A DNA stretch of 40,128 nt from JBPOFY01 sp049889815. GTDB taxonomy: Bacteria > Verrucomicrobiota > Verrucomicrobiia > Opitutales > Coraliomargaritaceae. The stretch lies in NCBI GenBank assembly GCA_049889815.1, contig JBMHCR010000011.1:1-40128 (forward strand), written 5' to 3'. Positions within the stretch are counted from its first letter, which is position 1; each line of letters opens with the position of its first letter. Under the pieces are notes generated by a model. The model was not told the origin of the DNA and did no database searches. It saw only the letters and a list, made by a program, of their open reading frames with translations. Made by a program: the position numbers and the translations under genes. Positions 29,602-38,719 of the stretch are shown here, piece by piece.

Positions 29602-29866
29602 GCATATCACTTGGTATATCCTGCTCGAATTGATCGGTGGCTGGCCAGTTACCTAGATCGCGCAACAGACCCTGCGTCAAAAAACTCAGAAACGCAGCTA
29701 CCGGACCGTCTATTGGTTGATCGTTCTCACTTATCAATTCGGTTCCTTAGAACTCCTCATCGGCTGGAAGATCACCGAGGCAGTCAAAGGTCTGTTCACC
29801 GGATAAATTTCATGCCCCCCCGTTTAAGGGTTTGCTCCGCGGTCGAATTTACTAAGCTTGCGCTTG
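29602..29866 (+). other. Intergenic stretch with a hydrophobic, interrupted reading frame
   Basis: No start-to-stop gene is evident, but the frame 29603-29806 reads like a membrane protein (ITWYILLELIGGWPVT, TAG at 29654-29656, then RTVYWLIVLTYQFGSLELLI and WKITEAVKGLFTG before TAA). It lacks an ATG/GTG/TTG in a useful place. It may be a decayed small membrane-protein gene or chance. The overlapping frame 29611-29892 (start TTG) looks like a shadow. Confidence 0.35.
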
Positions 29867-32674
29867 ATGAGTCTCACCTCCGTCCAGCTTGATTGGAATC
29901 AGCCCCTACTCCCCGCCATTACCCAGCGTTTACTGGGCTACAGTCAGGCAGACTTTGTTGATCTAAGCGCCTATCAAATCGTGGTGCCGACGCAACAGGC
30001 CGGACGCCGTCTCATGGAATCTTTAGCACTCGGTTTGAAAGAGCAAGGGCGCGGCCTGCTACGCCCGGATGTGGTCACTCCGGATCAGATCTTTAGTCAT
30101 CTCCTCCGCCCACTCAATATAGCGAGTGAGGACAGCTGCGCCGCTGCATGGTTCAACGCTTTGAGCGGCATCGACCCGAAACATTTTCAAGCGCTCTTCC
30201 CAATCGAACCAGCACTCAGCACCAGCTGGAAGATCGGTATGGCACGTCGGTTCATGCAACTCCGTAACGAGCTTGGTGAAGAAGGCTTGGACTTTGCACA
30301 AGCCGCCACACTCGCAGCTGAGGCCAGCATGGAAGTCGAACGTTGGCGGCAGCTCGCACGCCTCGAAGGGCTGATGCTAGACGAGCTAAAACTCCGCAAA
30401 TTGCTCGATCCAAAGCAAGCGCGTCGTGAAGCCGCCGATCAGTTCCGACCACAGGATCACATCGAGCACATCATCCTAGCCGCGACACCCGATCCACAAC
30501 CACTACCGCTGCGCGCGCTCAAAAAATACGCCGAGCAAAACGAGCTGGAAGTTTGGACCTACGGCCCCGGCGAATATTTTGACGAATGGGGACGCCCACT
30601 ACAATCAGTCTGGTCTGAGCGAGCACTCGATCTGGAAAACTGGAATTGCCACCTACAAACACTTGCCGATCCAGCAGACACTGCAAAGCGCGTTGCAACA
30701 CTCAGCAAAGTGCAAGCAACCGAAGCCATCCTGCTCGGTCTAGCCGATCCAAACTTAAATCCAGTCGTCGCCGACGCAATGAACGCAACTGGTGTCGCAA
30801 GCTACGACCCTGAGGGCATACCTGTTCGCAACACGCGGATCGGCAAACTTGCCGAGTTACTCTGCCTACTCGCTCAAGATGACCGCACGTCAACCCTGCG
30901 CTCGCTACTCCAGCACCCGGATCTATATCTCTGGCTGGCGTCAGAAGCATCCAAGACTGCCCTGCTCAAACAACTCGACACTGTCTTCGAAACACACCTC
31001 GCTGCCGATCTGCCCTCTTACATCTACTTCGCCAAGCAGTTGGACAGACACAGCGCCGTCGCGGACGCACTGACAAAGCTTCAAGCACTCCAAAAATCGC
31101 TCATCACGAAAGGCGATTTTATCGAGCACCTCTCCGCTGCCCTGCAAACTATTTACGAGACGCAAGAGACCATCGACGACACAGGCGCCACCATCCCGTG
31201 GAAAGAATGTGCCGAGGCCGTCAGCAAACTCCTGCAGGGACAGAAAGAAACCGGCGAACACTTTCCGAAACTCAGCAGCGAATATCGCCGCGACTTGTTT
31301 AGCTCTGGATTAACGCGTCAAAAGGTCTACCCGAATCGTGCGAAAGATGCGCACGACCTGCTCGGTTGGCTGGAACTGTTGTGGAATGATGCACCACAAC
31401 TCATTCTCGCCGGCATGAACGAATCTATCGTCCCAGAATCCATTCAGGGAGATACCTTCCTGCCGGAAACAATGCGCGTGACACTCGGCCTACGCAGCAA
31501 TGACGATCGCTTCGCCCGTGATGCCTACCTGCTCGAAGCGCTCTGCCGTCGCCGCAAGCATCAGGGCGGCACCTATATACTGATCCCACAAACCGCAGCC
31601 GACGCAACACCGCTCAAACCATCTCGCATACTATTTCAGGGCGCAACCGAGACCCTGATTGACCGAACTCGCAGGTGTTTCGCAAGTCCGATCGACGCCA
31701 ACGCGCACGTCGCCCATTCCACAGCATGGCAATTGAGTCCACCGCCCGACCTTCCTATGCCAGAGAAACTCTCGGTCAGTGCGCTGCGCAACTATCTGCA
31801 GTGCCCTTTCCGATTCTTCCTCCAGCACATTCTAGAGTTCCGACAGCTTGACATTGAGACACGCGAACTAAGCCCCGCAAAATTCGGCACACTCTTCCAC
31901 GACACATTGGAAACGCTCAGACTCGAAGATTTCAATGGTGCCACCGAAGCATCCCTCTACAAGACACTCAGCAATAACGGCGACCGACTGATTGCAAAAC
32001 GCTACGGCACCAAACTTTCGTTTGCACTTCGCCTCCAACGCGAAGCATTACTTGCTCGCCTCTCGGTCTTTGCGAAACGGCAGGCAGAAGCAATTCTAAA
32101 CGGCTACCGTATCGATTCATTGGATACAGAAGAAAACTTTAATATCGAGATTTCAGGACTCAAAATCAGCGGCATTATTGACCGCATTGATGGTCATGCC
32201 GGGCAGCTTCAGCTCATCGACTATAAGACCGCTGACAGCCCCAAGTCTCCCGCACAAGCCCACCTTAAGAAAATTGCACGAAAAGCACCCCCGGTGCACC
32301 TCCCTGAGGAGGCATTCATCGAAACGGGCAAGGACCGCTATCGCTGGACGGATCTACAGTTGCCCCTCTACGCTCTGGCGAAACAGGCGGATCCAGATTC
32401 ACTGCCCACAGTCGCCTACTTCAATTGCGCAAATACCCTCGAGAAATCTTCCATCCAAATATGGGACGACTTTAGCCAGGCACAGCTCGACAGCGCAAAA
32501 GCCTGCGCCGCCGCGATTATTGAACAAATCCGCCAAGGCATCTTCTGGCCCCCCAACCCAGATGTCCGCGAAGAATACGACGACTTCGCTGCCTTCTTCC
32601 CCGACGGCATCGAACAGTCCGTAGATGCTGAAGCATTCATGAACTATCAGTTCCGTTCCGAATCCAGCAGCTGA
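29867..32674 (+). CDS. AddB-like PD-(D/E)XK nuclease family protein
   Basis: The chosen ATG at 29867 gives 935 aa (an in-frame TTG at 29858 is possible). The N-terminal half looks like a UvrD/AddB-type helicase fold without an obvious Walker A motif (YQIVVPTQQAGRRLMESLA). The C-terminal third is a RecB/Cas4-like nuclease: SALRNYLQCPFRFFLQHIL, FGTLFHDTLE, ISGIIDRIDG and LQLIDYKTADSPKS, where the Asp and Lys of IDYKT are catalytic. I see only the one Cys in LQCPF near the nuclease and no C-terminal Cys cluster, so the AddB iron-sulfur staple seems absent. It is followed by the GxxExxY gene and an AddA-like helicase, together probably an AddAB-type double-strand-break repair complex. Confidence 0.85.
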   Translation: MSLTSVQLDWNQPLLPAITQRLLGYSQADFVDLSAYQIVVPTQQAGRRLMESLALGLKEQGRGLLRPDVVTPDQIFSHLLRPLNIASEDSCAAAWFNALSGIDPKHFQALFPIEPALSTSWKIGMARRFMQLRNELGEEGLDFAQAATLAAEASMEVERWRQLARLEGLMLDELKLRKLLDPKQARREAADQFRPQDHIEHIILAATPDPQPLPLRALKKYAEQNELEVWTYGPGEYFDEWGRPLQSVWSERALDLENWNCHLQTLADPADTAKRVATLSKVQATEAILLGLADPNLNPVVADAMNATGVASYDPEGIPVRNTRIGKLAELLCLLAQDDRTSTLRSLLQHPDLYLWLASEASKTALLKQLDTVFETHLAADLPSYIYFAKQLDRHSAVADALTKLQALQKSLITKGDFIEHLSAALQTIYETQETIDDTGATIPWKECAEAVSKLLQGQKETGEHFPKLSSEYRRDLFSSGLTRQKVYPNRAKDAHDLLGWLELLWNDAPQLILAGMNESIVPESIQGDTFLPETMRVTLGLRSNDDRFARDAYLLEALCRRRKHQGGTYILIPQTAADATPLKPSRILFQGATETLIDRTRRCFASPIDANAHVAHSTAWQLSPPPDLPMPEKLSVSALRNYLQCPFRFFLQHILEFRQLDIETRELSPAKFGTLFHDTLETLRLEDFNGATEASLYKTLSNNGDRLIAKRYGTKLSFALRLQREALLARLSVFAKRQAEAILNGYRIDSLDTEENFNIEISGLKISGIIDRIDGHAGQLQLIDYKTADSPKSPAQAHLKKIARKAPPVHLPEEAFIETGKDRYRWTDLQLPLYALAKQADPDSLPTVAYFNCANTLEKSSIQIWDDFSQAQLDSAKACAAAIIEQIRQGIFWPPNPDVREEYDDFAAFFPDGIEQSVDAEAFMNYQFRSESSS

Positions 32675-32703
32675 CAGAATGATTGATGACAGGATAATTT
32701 CGT

Positions 32704-32991
32704 ATGCCGATTCAAACACCAGTCCAACTCTCTAGACCAACGAAAGCTCAATTTTCAGAGCTTGATTATTTGGTGACGGGTGAAGCTTTTACAATTCACA
32801 ACGAATTCGGGCGTTTACTGGATGAGATCGTTTATCAGAAAGTCATGCTTGAAGCCTGCAAATCTTCCGGGCTCTCCGGGAAAGATGAGGTCCCTGTTCA
32901 TGTAATCCACAAATCATTCCGAAAGACTTACTACTTAGACCTTCTCATCGAGAACAGCACGGAGTTCGAACTAAAAACCAACCGCCCTTGA
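32704..32991 (+). CDS. Short GxxExxY-like protein
   Basis: The 95-aa protein resembles the GxxExxY family (about 120-130 aa): AFTIHNEFGRLLDEIVYQKVM and the strand YYLDLLIENSTEFELKT. The family is distantly PD-(D/E)XK nuclease-like, with the D...ELK core visible here. The motif itself is altered (L-L-D-E-I-V-Y). The protein stops right after ELKTNRP, so the usual C-terminal part (about 30 residues) is missing. Its TGA overlaps the TTG start of the AddA-like gene (TTGA), so its translation may drive that of the helicase. A truncated remnant that is kept for coupling, or a short accessory protein of the nuclease, are both possible. Confidence 0.72.
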   Translation: MPIQTPVQLSRPTKAQFSELDYLVTGEAFTIHNEFGRLLDEIVYQKVMLEACKSSGLSGKDEVPVHVIHKSFRKTYYLDLLIENSTEFELKTNRP

Positions 32992-35900
32992 ACTCTTTAG
33001 AACACATCGCGATTTCTGCTGCCGCCGGTTCGGGTAAGACCTACCAACTGACAAATCGTTTCATCTACCTGCTTCACCTTTCGGAGAAGCCAGAGCGGAT
33101 CATTGCGTTGACCTTTACGCGCGTCGCGGCCGGTGAGTTTTTCCACAACATCATCGAGAAGCTCTGCACCGCCGCATCTTCGCCAGAAAAAGCCCAGGAA
33201 CTTTCCGAGCAGCTAGACATCGAAGCCGGCAGCGAGCGCTACCATCACTTGCTGCGCATCCTGATCAGCAGTATGCATCGCTTAAACCTACAAACACTCG
33301 ATAGTTTTTTCTTTCGCGTGGTGTCGGCGTTTTCCTTAGAACTCGGGCTCAGCGGTAGCCTCAAGCTACTCGACCAAAGTAGCGAGCCACGCATCCGCAA
33401 GGCCGTGCGCGATCAAATCGTCCACGACCCGAGCGAACTCAGCGGCGAACTGCAGGAGTTTTGGTATGCCTTCAAGCAAGCCACCTATGGCAAAGAAGAA
33501 CGCAGCATCGATCGCATCGTCTCGGACTTCATAAAAAACCAATACGCGCTCTACCTCGCGAGCCGCGATCAAGCGCTTTGGGGACAGGTCGATAGAATCT
33601 GGCCCACTGGTTGCCCTTGGAAACCTGCACACGACACAGACTGGGATCAACTTGGATCGGACCTACTTTCGCTGCTTCCAAAAAATCTAAGTTCGAGCCA
33701 ACGTAAGGATTTCGAAACACTCGCACTTAAGCTGCAGCTGTATCCGGCCGAAGAAAAAACAAATGCACTACTTGCCCGTGCGCTCGCACAAGCTGAAGAA
33801 ATTTTCGGCGGACAAACCGTAATCCAATGTGGCCGCGGTAAAAACAATCAAGCGAGCTTAGACGGCCCCGCATGCGCTGCCTTGGCCGACTGCTTACGTG
33901 CGATCGTTTGGCATCACCTAAAGCGCGCACTAGAAAACACTCAGGGCGTCTATCGAATCCTTCAGGCATACGACCAGAGCTATCAGCGACTCGTACGGCG
34001 CCCGGGCAAGCTCGCCTTTGCCGACCTCACAAATCTCCTCTCGCCGGCACAGGCTGGCACGGTCGCCCCGATGATGCGCGAACTCATGGACTTCCGTCTG
34101 GATGGTCAGTTCGACCACTGGTTATTCGACGAATTTCAAGATACCAGCCGCCCACAGTGGTCCGTCGTCGCTAACCTGATCGACGAAATCGTGCAAGACC
34201 CCTCGGGTGAGCGCTCGTTCTTCTATGTCGGCGACACCAAGCAATGCCTTTATCTCTGGCGTAACAGCGACGACCGCCTCTTCCACGACATCCAGGTGCA
34301 GTATGAAAACATACAATCGTATCCACTCTCAGTCTCGTGGCGATCGGCACCCGCCATCCTCGAAGCGGTCAACACCGTGTTCGAAGATCACACCGCAATC
34401 ATCGAGCATTTTTCCGAAGACGCCGCCGCACGTTGGGCACGCGCTTGGCAACCGCACGCAGCCTCATCCAAAACCAAGAACGACAGTGGCTTTGCCTGCT
34501 GGCTAAACGTGGTAACGGACGACGGACTGAGTCTCTACGAACTGATCCTGCAGGTGCTCGAAGAACTCAAGCCGCTCGAGCGGGGCATGACGGTCGGCGT
34601 GCTTGCGCGCAACAACAAGAACGTCAATGCCATAGCCGACTTCCTACGTGAAAACACCACCGATGTAGCGATCCATACTGGGTCTGCGGTCATGCCAGCA
34701 AGTGACAACCCCGCAGGTGTTGCGCTGCTCAGCATGCTCCGGCTCGCCGCACATCCGGGCGAGGACAGCGCGCGCGGATTTTTAAATCTCATCGACCGCT
34801 CGACGAAAGGCAGGTCCCTACTTGAGGCGGTCGGTTCACTACGGCATCTCCTGCTCACCGAGAGCTACGAAAACGCCGTGCGCTTTGCCGCCGAGGCGAT
34901 CACCGAGCATCTGGAAGTCGACGACCTACGCCACCGCGAGCGACTCGGGCAACTAATTCAAAAAGCCCGCGCTTTCGACTCCGAAGATAGCCGCGATATC
35001 GATGGATTACACGACTACCTGCGCGACAGCAGCAGCGGCGGGCAATCCGCAACGGACACCATCATCGTCGAGACCGTGCACAAATCCAAGGGGCTCGAAT
35101 ACGACGTGGTGATTTACGCCAACGAAGACAACACAAACCGTTCTTCGCGCGAGATCAGTCCACTCTACGATGCTCACGGCAATGCCGAATGGTTGATCGA
35201 ACCGATTAAAAAAGACCTCATGGAAGCCGATCCACAATTGAGTGCGCACCTCGCACAAAGCACGAGCGAGAGCGGCTTTGGCAACCTCTGCAACCTCTAC
35301 GTCGCCATGACCCGCGCTAAGCGCGCGCTCTACATGATCAGTAAACCCAAAAGCGCGCACTCAGGCACAACAGTGAAATACCTGAGCGACATCCTCGGCA
35401 ATGAAGTGACGGATACAGCACTCTTCAGCGAGCGCGACTACCCCGTCGCATGGAGCCATGGCGATCCCGACTGGTACGAGCGTTTTAAGTTCAGTCCAAA
35501 ATCCACATCGGAAGCGCCGCGTGAAACCGAAGCAGCTACCTACGCGCCCGCGCACCCGCGACTGCAACTCGCACGCCCCTCCTCCGGTAAGCCCTACGAA
35601 GCCGCGCCTGCGCAAGCCTTCAACACCAACAAAGCAGCACTCGATTTCGGCAGCCAAGTGCACGATGCCTTTGAGCACATTGAATGGTTTGAAGCAGGCT
35701 CACTTGATTCGATCACTACCACCTCCGATGAAACAATCGGCTGCCTCAAGTCCTGTTTCTCAAAGCAAGACATTAAAGCACTTTTTACCAAACCCGATAC
35801 CCCTTGCACCGTCTGGCGCGAGCGTGCCTTCAGCTTTGTCGAGGGCGACCAATTCTACAACGGCATCTTCGACAGAGTCGTGCTCCACCACAACGCAAAC

Positions 35901-36101
35901 GGGCAAACCATCTCAGCCGAGATCATCGATTTTAAAACAGACCGTATCCACAAAAACACGACAGTGAAAGAGGTAGCTGAGCGCCACCGCCCCCAACTCG
36001 AAGCTTACCGCAAAGCACTGTCCAAAATCATCGGTCTCGACGAGCAGCAGATTCAACTCAAGCTCCTCTTCACTGACCTGCCGACCGTTTTAAAGGTGTA
36101 A
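32988..36101 (+). CDS. AddA-like UvrD-family helicase-nuclease
   Basis: The 1037-aa superfamily 1 helicase has Walker A AAGSGKT (12-18) and motif Ia IALTFTRVAAGEF. Motif II is in WLFDEFQDTSRPQW, motif III in FYVGDTKQCLYLWR and motif V/VI in TVHKSKGLEYDVVIY and LYVAMTRAKRALYM. The C-terminus carries a RecB-like nuclease with AEIIDFKTDRI (catalytic Asp and Lys) and QLEAYRKAL. This is the AddA plan (helicase plus nuclease). The start is TTG at 32988, overlapping the previous stop. With the AddB-like protein it would resect double-strand breaks for RecA-dependent repair. 1037 aa is somewhat short for AddA (about 1150-1230). Confidence 0.9.
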   Translation: MNSLEHIAISAAAGSGKTYQLTNRFIYLLHLSEKPERIIALTFTRVAAGEFFHNIIEKLCTAASSPEKAQELSEQLDIEAGSERYHHLLRILISSMHRLNLQTLDSFFFRVVSAFSLELGLSGSLKLLDQSSEPRIRKAVRDQIVHDPSELSGELQEFWYAFKQATYGKEERSIDRIVSDFIKNQYALYLASRDQALWGQVDRIWPTGCPWKPAHDTDWDQLGSDLLSLLPKNLSSSQRKDFETLALKLQLYPAEEKTNALLARALAQAEEIFGGQTVIQCGRGKNNQASLDGPACAALADCLRAIVWHHLKRALENTQGVYRILQAYDQSYQRLVRRPGKLAFADLTNLLSPAQAGTVAPMMRELMDFRLDGQFDHWLFDEFQDTSRPQWSVVANLIDEIVQDPSGERSFFYVGDTKQCLYLWRNSDDRLFHDIQVQYENIQSYPLSVSWRSAPAILEAVNTVFEDHTAIIEHFSEDAAARWARAWQPHAASSKTKNDSGFACWLNVVTDDGLSLYELILQVLEELKPLERGMTVGVLARNNKNVNAIADFLRENTTDVAIHTGSAVMPASDNPAGVALLSMLRLAAHPGEDSARGFLNLIDRSTKGRSLLEAVGSLRHLLLTESYENAVRFAAEAITEHLEVDDLRHRERLGQLIQKARAFDSEDSRDIDGLHDYLRDSSSGGQSATDTIIVETVHKSKGLEYDVVIYANEDNTNRSSREISPLYDAHGNAEWLIEPIKKDLMEADPQLSAHLAQSTSESGFGNLCNLYVAMTRAKRALYMISKPKSAHSGTTVKYLSDILGNEVTDTALFSERDYPVAWSHGDPDWYERFKFSPKSTSEAPRETEAATYAPAHPRLQLARPSSGKPYEAAPAQAFNTNKAALDFGSQVHDAFEHIEWFEAGSLDSITTTSDETIGCLKSCFSKQDIKALFTKPDTPCTVWRERAFSFVEGDQFYNGIFDRVVLHHNANGQTISAEIIDFKTDRIHKNTTVKEVAERHRPQLEAYRKALSKIIGLDEQQIQLKLLFTDLPTVLKV

Positions 36102-36256
36102 CCTGTCTTCATCTTACGCTTACTCGTAATCTTGATCCCTGCTACCTCATGTGGTTCGCACAAAGGCACGAAGACACAAAGTTTAATGACAGACGGAGCG
36201 CAGCAAAGAGGCCGTAGCAATGATTTTTCCCATTCTTTCGTTGGAGTAAGGTATAC

Positions 36257-36296
36257 CCCACTACCCACTACCCACTATCCACTACCCACTATCCAC
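36257..36296. repeat. 7-bp tandem repeat (CCCACTA/TCCACTA)
   Basis: About 5.7 copies of the 7-mer CCCACTA, two of them with T for the first C, lie 75 bp before the GH86 gene. Such an array could vary in length by slippage. Its effect on expression, if any, is unknown. Confidence 0.85.
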
Positions 36297-36336
36297 ATTC
36301 TTCGTGACAGGTCGCCGATACTCACTAAACCAAATA

Positions 36337-36348
36337 TTACACGTGTAA
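36337..36348. promoter_or_regulatory. Perfect palindrome, candidate operator of GH86
   Basis: TTACACGTGTAA is a perfect 12-bp inverted repeat with a central CG, 22 bp upstream of the GH86 ATG. Operators of LacI-type repressors often have such CG-centred symmetry. A site this close to the start would suit repression. No cognate regulator gene is adjacent. Confidence 0.45.
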
Positions 36349-36370
36349 AAACCCCCAATTTGTAAACAAT

Positions 36371-38719
36371 ATGCCACCTAAGAGCCTTCTCTCCACCATC
36401 ACATTTGTTGCCTGCACAATCAGCCAACTAACCGCTGAGCTTCCACCGGAGGCGATTGAGGCAAAAGCACAGCTGGAGCTGGCTTTTGAAACCGCAAAGT
36501 TGTTTCCGCATGAAATTCGAATGCAGGTGAACATGAAGGAGGACTTTCTCTATAGCATCACCATCGCTGAGGAGGTCGGGACCATTGAGGGAACCAAAAA
36601 GATCCCGATACCTGCCGAGCTGATTCCGATCTGGCCGCTCTTTCGTCAGATCAACATCCACGGTGTCAATACGGGCTCTCTCTATGCCGAACAGATCACG
36701 CCATCTTACGAGGGCGAGATGGAACGTTGGTGGTCGAATGACGCCATGATCGTTCTGCATGCGCACAATCTAAAAATCGAAGCCGACAAAACTGAGGGCT
36801 ACTTTCTCGTCCTCGAGGGTTCCGCAACCGTCGGCAAGGTCGAACTGGTCAACAGTAACGGTATCTCGCCGATCTTTGATGACTCGCCCTATACCACCCT
36901 GGGTGCCGATAAACCCATCAAACCGGTCACCCTAACCATCGACGCACGCACCCTGCGCTCGATCGAAGGGATATGCGAGTTCGACACCACCAAGTTTTTT
37001 CGCCTCTACACCGAACCCTGCCGCGACCCCGCACCGGTGCGTGAAGGTTTTCGAGAATTCGGTTTTGTGCCAGGGCGGCAGATCCTAAAATTCGCTCCGT
37101 GGCTAGAGGGTGGCTATGTGGAGGACCAACCCCTACTGGAAGAGGACCCGCTCAAGCCAGGCTATGCCGACCCAGAGTATTTCACCAACCACAACCCCGA
37201 TCTCTTTCGCTCCGAAATCGAGCGAGGATTCGACGCCTACAAAGACATCGAAACCGATTGGCCGGGGTTGAAGTTTATAATGTGCTTTGACAACTGGCCC
37301 TCCTTCATGGAAGCCAAAGCGGAAGGCGTGCACAACAGTAAGGGCACCCCTCACGACTACGATGCGGCCGCCGACATTGCATCCAAGCTCCTAGCAGCGC
37401 AGCAAAAATACAGCGGCAGAACACCCGACTGGATCGAGGTTAAAAACGAGTCCGACATCGCGGACGAGTGGATGTATCACGACGTTAAAGGCGTTGATAG
37501 CTGGAAGGAGCTCGCCCACTTTCACAATGTAGTGGCTGATCGGATACACCGTGACTTTGACCACATCAAAGTCGGCGGACCCACCAGCGTATGGCCGATG
37601 TATGACAACGCCAACTTTACCACTGCACGCGAGCAATTGCGCTTCATGGAGAACACCAAGGGGCACCTCGATTTCTACTCGCACCACTTCTACGAAGGCA
37701 AAGGACTCATTTCCAAAAAGCAGTTCAATACCGGCGGCGTCACCTATGTGCATGGCCGTGGAGACGCCGTGCTCGATCTCACAGCAAACCACATGCTGTT
37801 AAACAACAACATCCGCCCACTCGTCATCTCAGAGTATGGCGCGATTCATGGCGGCATGAAAGACATGGACTTTTGGATTCGCCTCAAAAGCTGCAATGCC
37901 CTGCAGCTCATGTTCATGAACCGCACCCACCTCTTTGAGCTATGCGTCCCCTACATGCTGCCCTACATGTGGTGGGATCCGTCCGACCCCTACGGCATCT
38001 ATACGCGAAACCCCGACGGTTCCTTCGAGGCGACTAAGACCATCAGCTTCCTGCGACTCTGGCAGGGCTATCAGGGCAAACGCGTCGTCAACTCCAGCAA
38101 TGCCGACGACTTCGTCGCCCATTCCCTACTCGACGGCGACACCCTTTGGGTAGCTGCCAACAACTTGAGCGATCAACGCGTGGCTTTAAATCTCGACCTG
38201 CTACTCGGAACTGCGGAAGTCCGATCGATCGAACAACGTCGCCTGTATTTCGACTCCGGCAAGCTAGTTGAAAACACCGTGCTGCACCCCTCCGACAGCG
38301 AAGCGATCCCCTTAGCAGTCGATGAGACCAGTGTGATTAAAATCAAACTAGACCGCGCGCCCCAAACAGTCGCTCAGCTCAACGAAAACTACTTTTATGG
38401 AGACCAAGTCATGGTGCCCACCGGCGAAGCCGTGAACTACACACTCAGTTGCCCGACCGAACAACTGCAGAGCGCGACCCTACGCGTCGGCATCGGCAAA
38501 AACGGCGGCTTCCGGAACAAGCTTGAAGTCACCATTGGCGATCACAGCCAGACCATTGACTTAGCACACACCTATGGCATGCAGCGCTACTATGATCTGA
38601 TCGAACTCCAGCTTCCCACTGAAAAGATCCAATCGAAGAACACCGTCACACTTCACATGGAAGAATCAGGCGGCCAAATCACCTCCGTCACCCTCCGCAA
38701 CGTCTATAAAACAAACTAG
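36371..38719 (+). CDS. Secreted GH86-like beta-agarase/porphyranase
   Basis: The 782-aa protein has a signal peptide (about 1-22). The N-terminal part (about 25-230) is beta-rich and ends IDARTLRSIEGICEFDTTKFFRLYTEP, a segment typical of GH86 enzymes. A TIM-barrel domain follows with DWIEVKNESDIADEWMYH (Glu of KNE as probable acid/base), HLDFYSHHFYEG and LVISEYGAI (Glu as probable nucleophile). C-terminal beta domains close the protein (about 570-782). GH86 members cut agarose or porphyran from red algae. Which of these two is the substrate cannot be told by eye. It stands alone on the plus strand behind a palindromic site. Confidence 0.8.
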   Translation: MPPKSLLSTITFVACTISQLTAELPPEAIEAKAQLELAFETAKLFPHEIRMQVNMKEDFLYSITIAEEVGTIEGTKKIPIPAELIPIWPLFRQINIHGVNTGSLYAEQITPSYEGEMERWWSNDAMIVLHAHNLKIEADKTEGYFLVLEGSATVGKVELVNSNGISPIFDDSPYTTLGADKPIKPVTLTIDARTLRSIEGICEFDTTKFFRLYTEPCRDPAPVREGFREFGFVPGRQILKFAPWLEGGYVEDQPLLEEDPLKPGYADPEYFTNHNPDLFRSEIERGFDAYKDIETDWPGLKFIMCFDNWPSFMEAKAEGVHNSKGTPHDYDAAADIASKLLAAQQKYSGRTPDWIEVKNESDIADEWMYHDVKGVDSWKELAHFHNVVADRIHRDFDHIKVGGPTSVWPMYDNANFTTAREQLRFMENTKGHLDFYSHHFYEGKGLISKKQFNTGGVTYVHGRGDAVLDLTANHMLLNNNIRPLVISEYGAIHGGMKDMDFWIRLKSCNALQLMFMNRTHLFELCVPYMLPYMWWDPSDPYGIYTRNPDGSFEATKTISFLRLWQGYQGKRVVNSSNADDFVAHSLLDGDTLWVAANNLSDQRVALNLDLLLGTAEVRSIEQRRLYFDSGKLVENTVLHPSDSEAIPLAVDETSVIKIKLDRAPQTVAQLNENYFYGDQVMVPTGEAVNYTLSCPTEQLQSATLRVGIGKNGGFRNKLEVTIGDHSQTIDLAHTYGMQRYYDLIELQLPTEKIQSKNTVTLHMEESGGQITSVTLRNVYKTN

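Larger units (their letters stand above)
36102..36370. other. Intergenic region before GH86 with repeats
   Basis: The 269-bp region contains CACAAAGGCACGAAGACACAAAG-type sequence at 36159-36181, a simple tandem repeat at 36257-36296 and the palindrome at 36337-36348. The small open frames here are low-complexity artefacts of these repeats. Confidence 0.5.
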
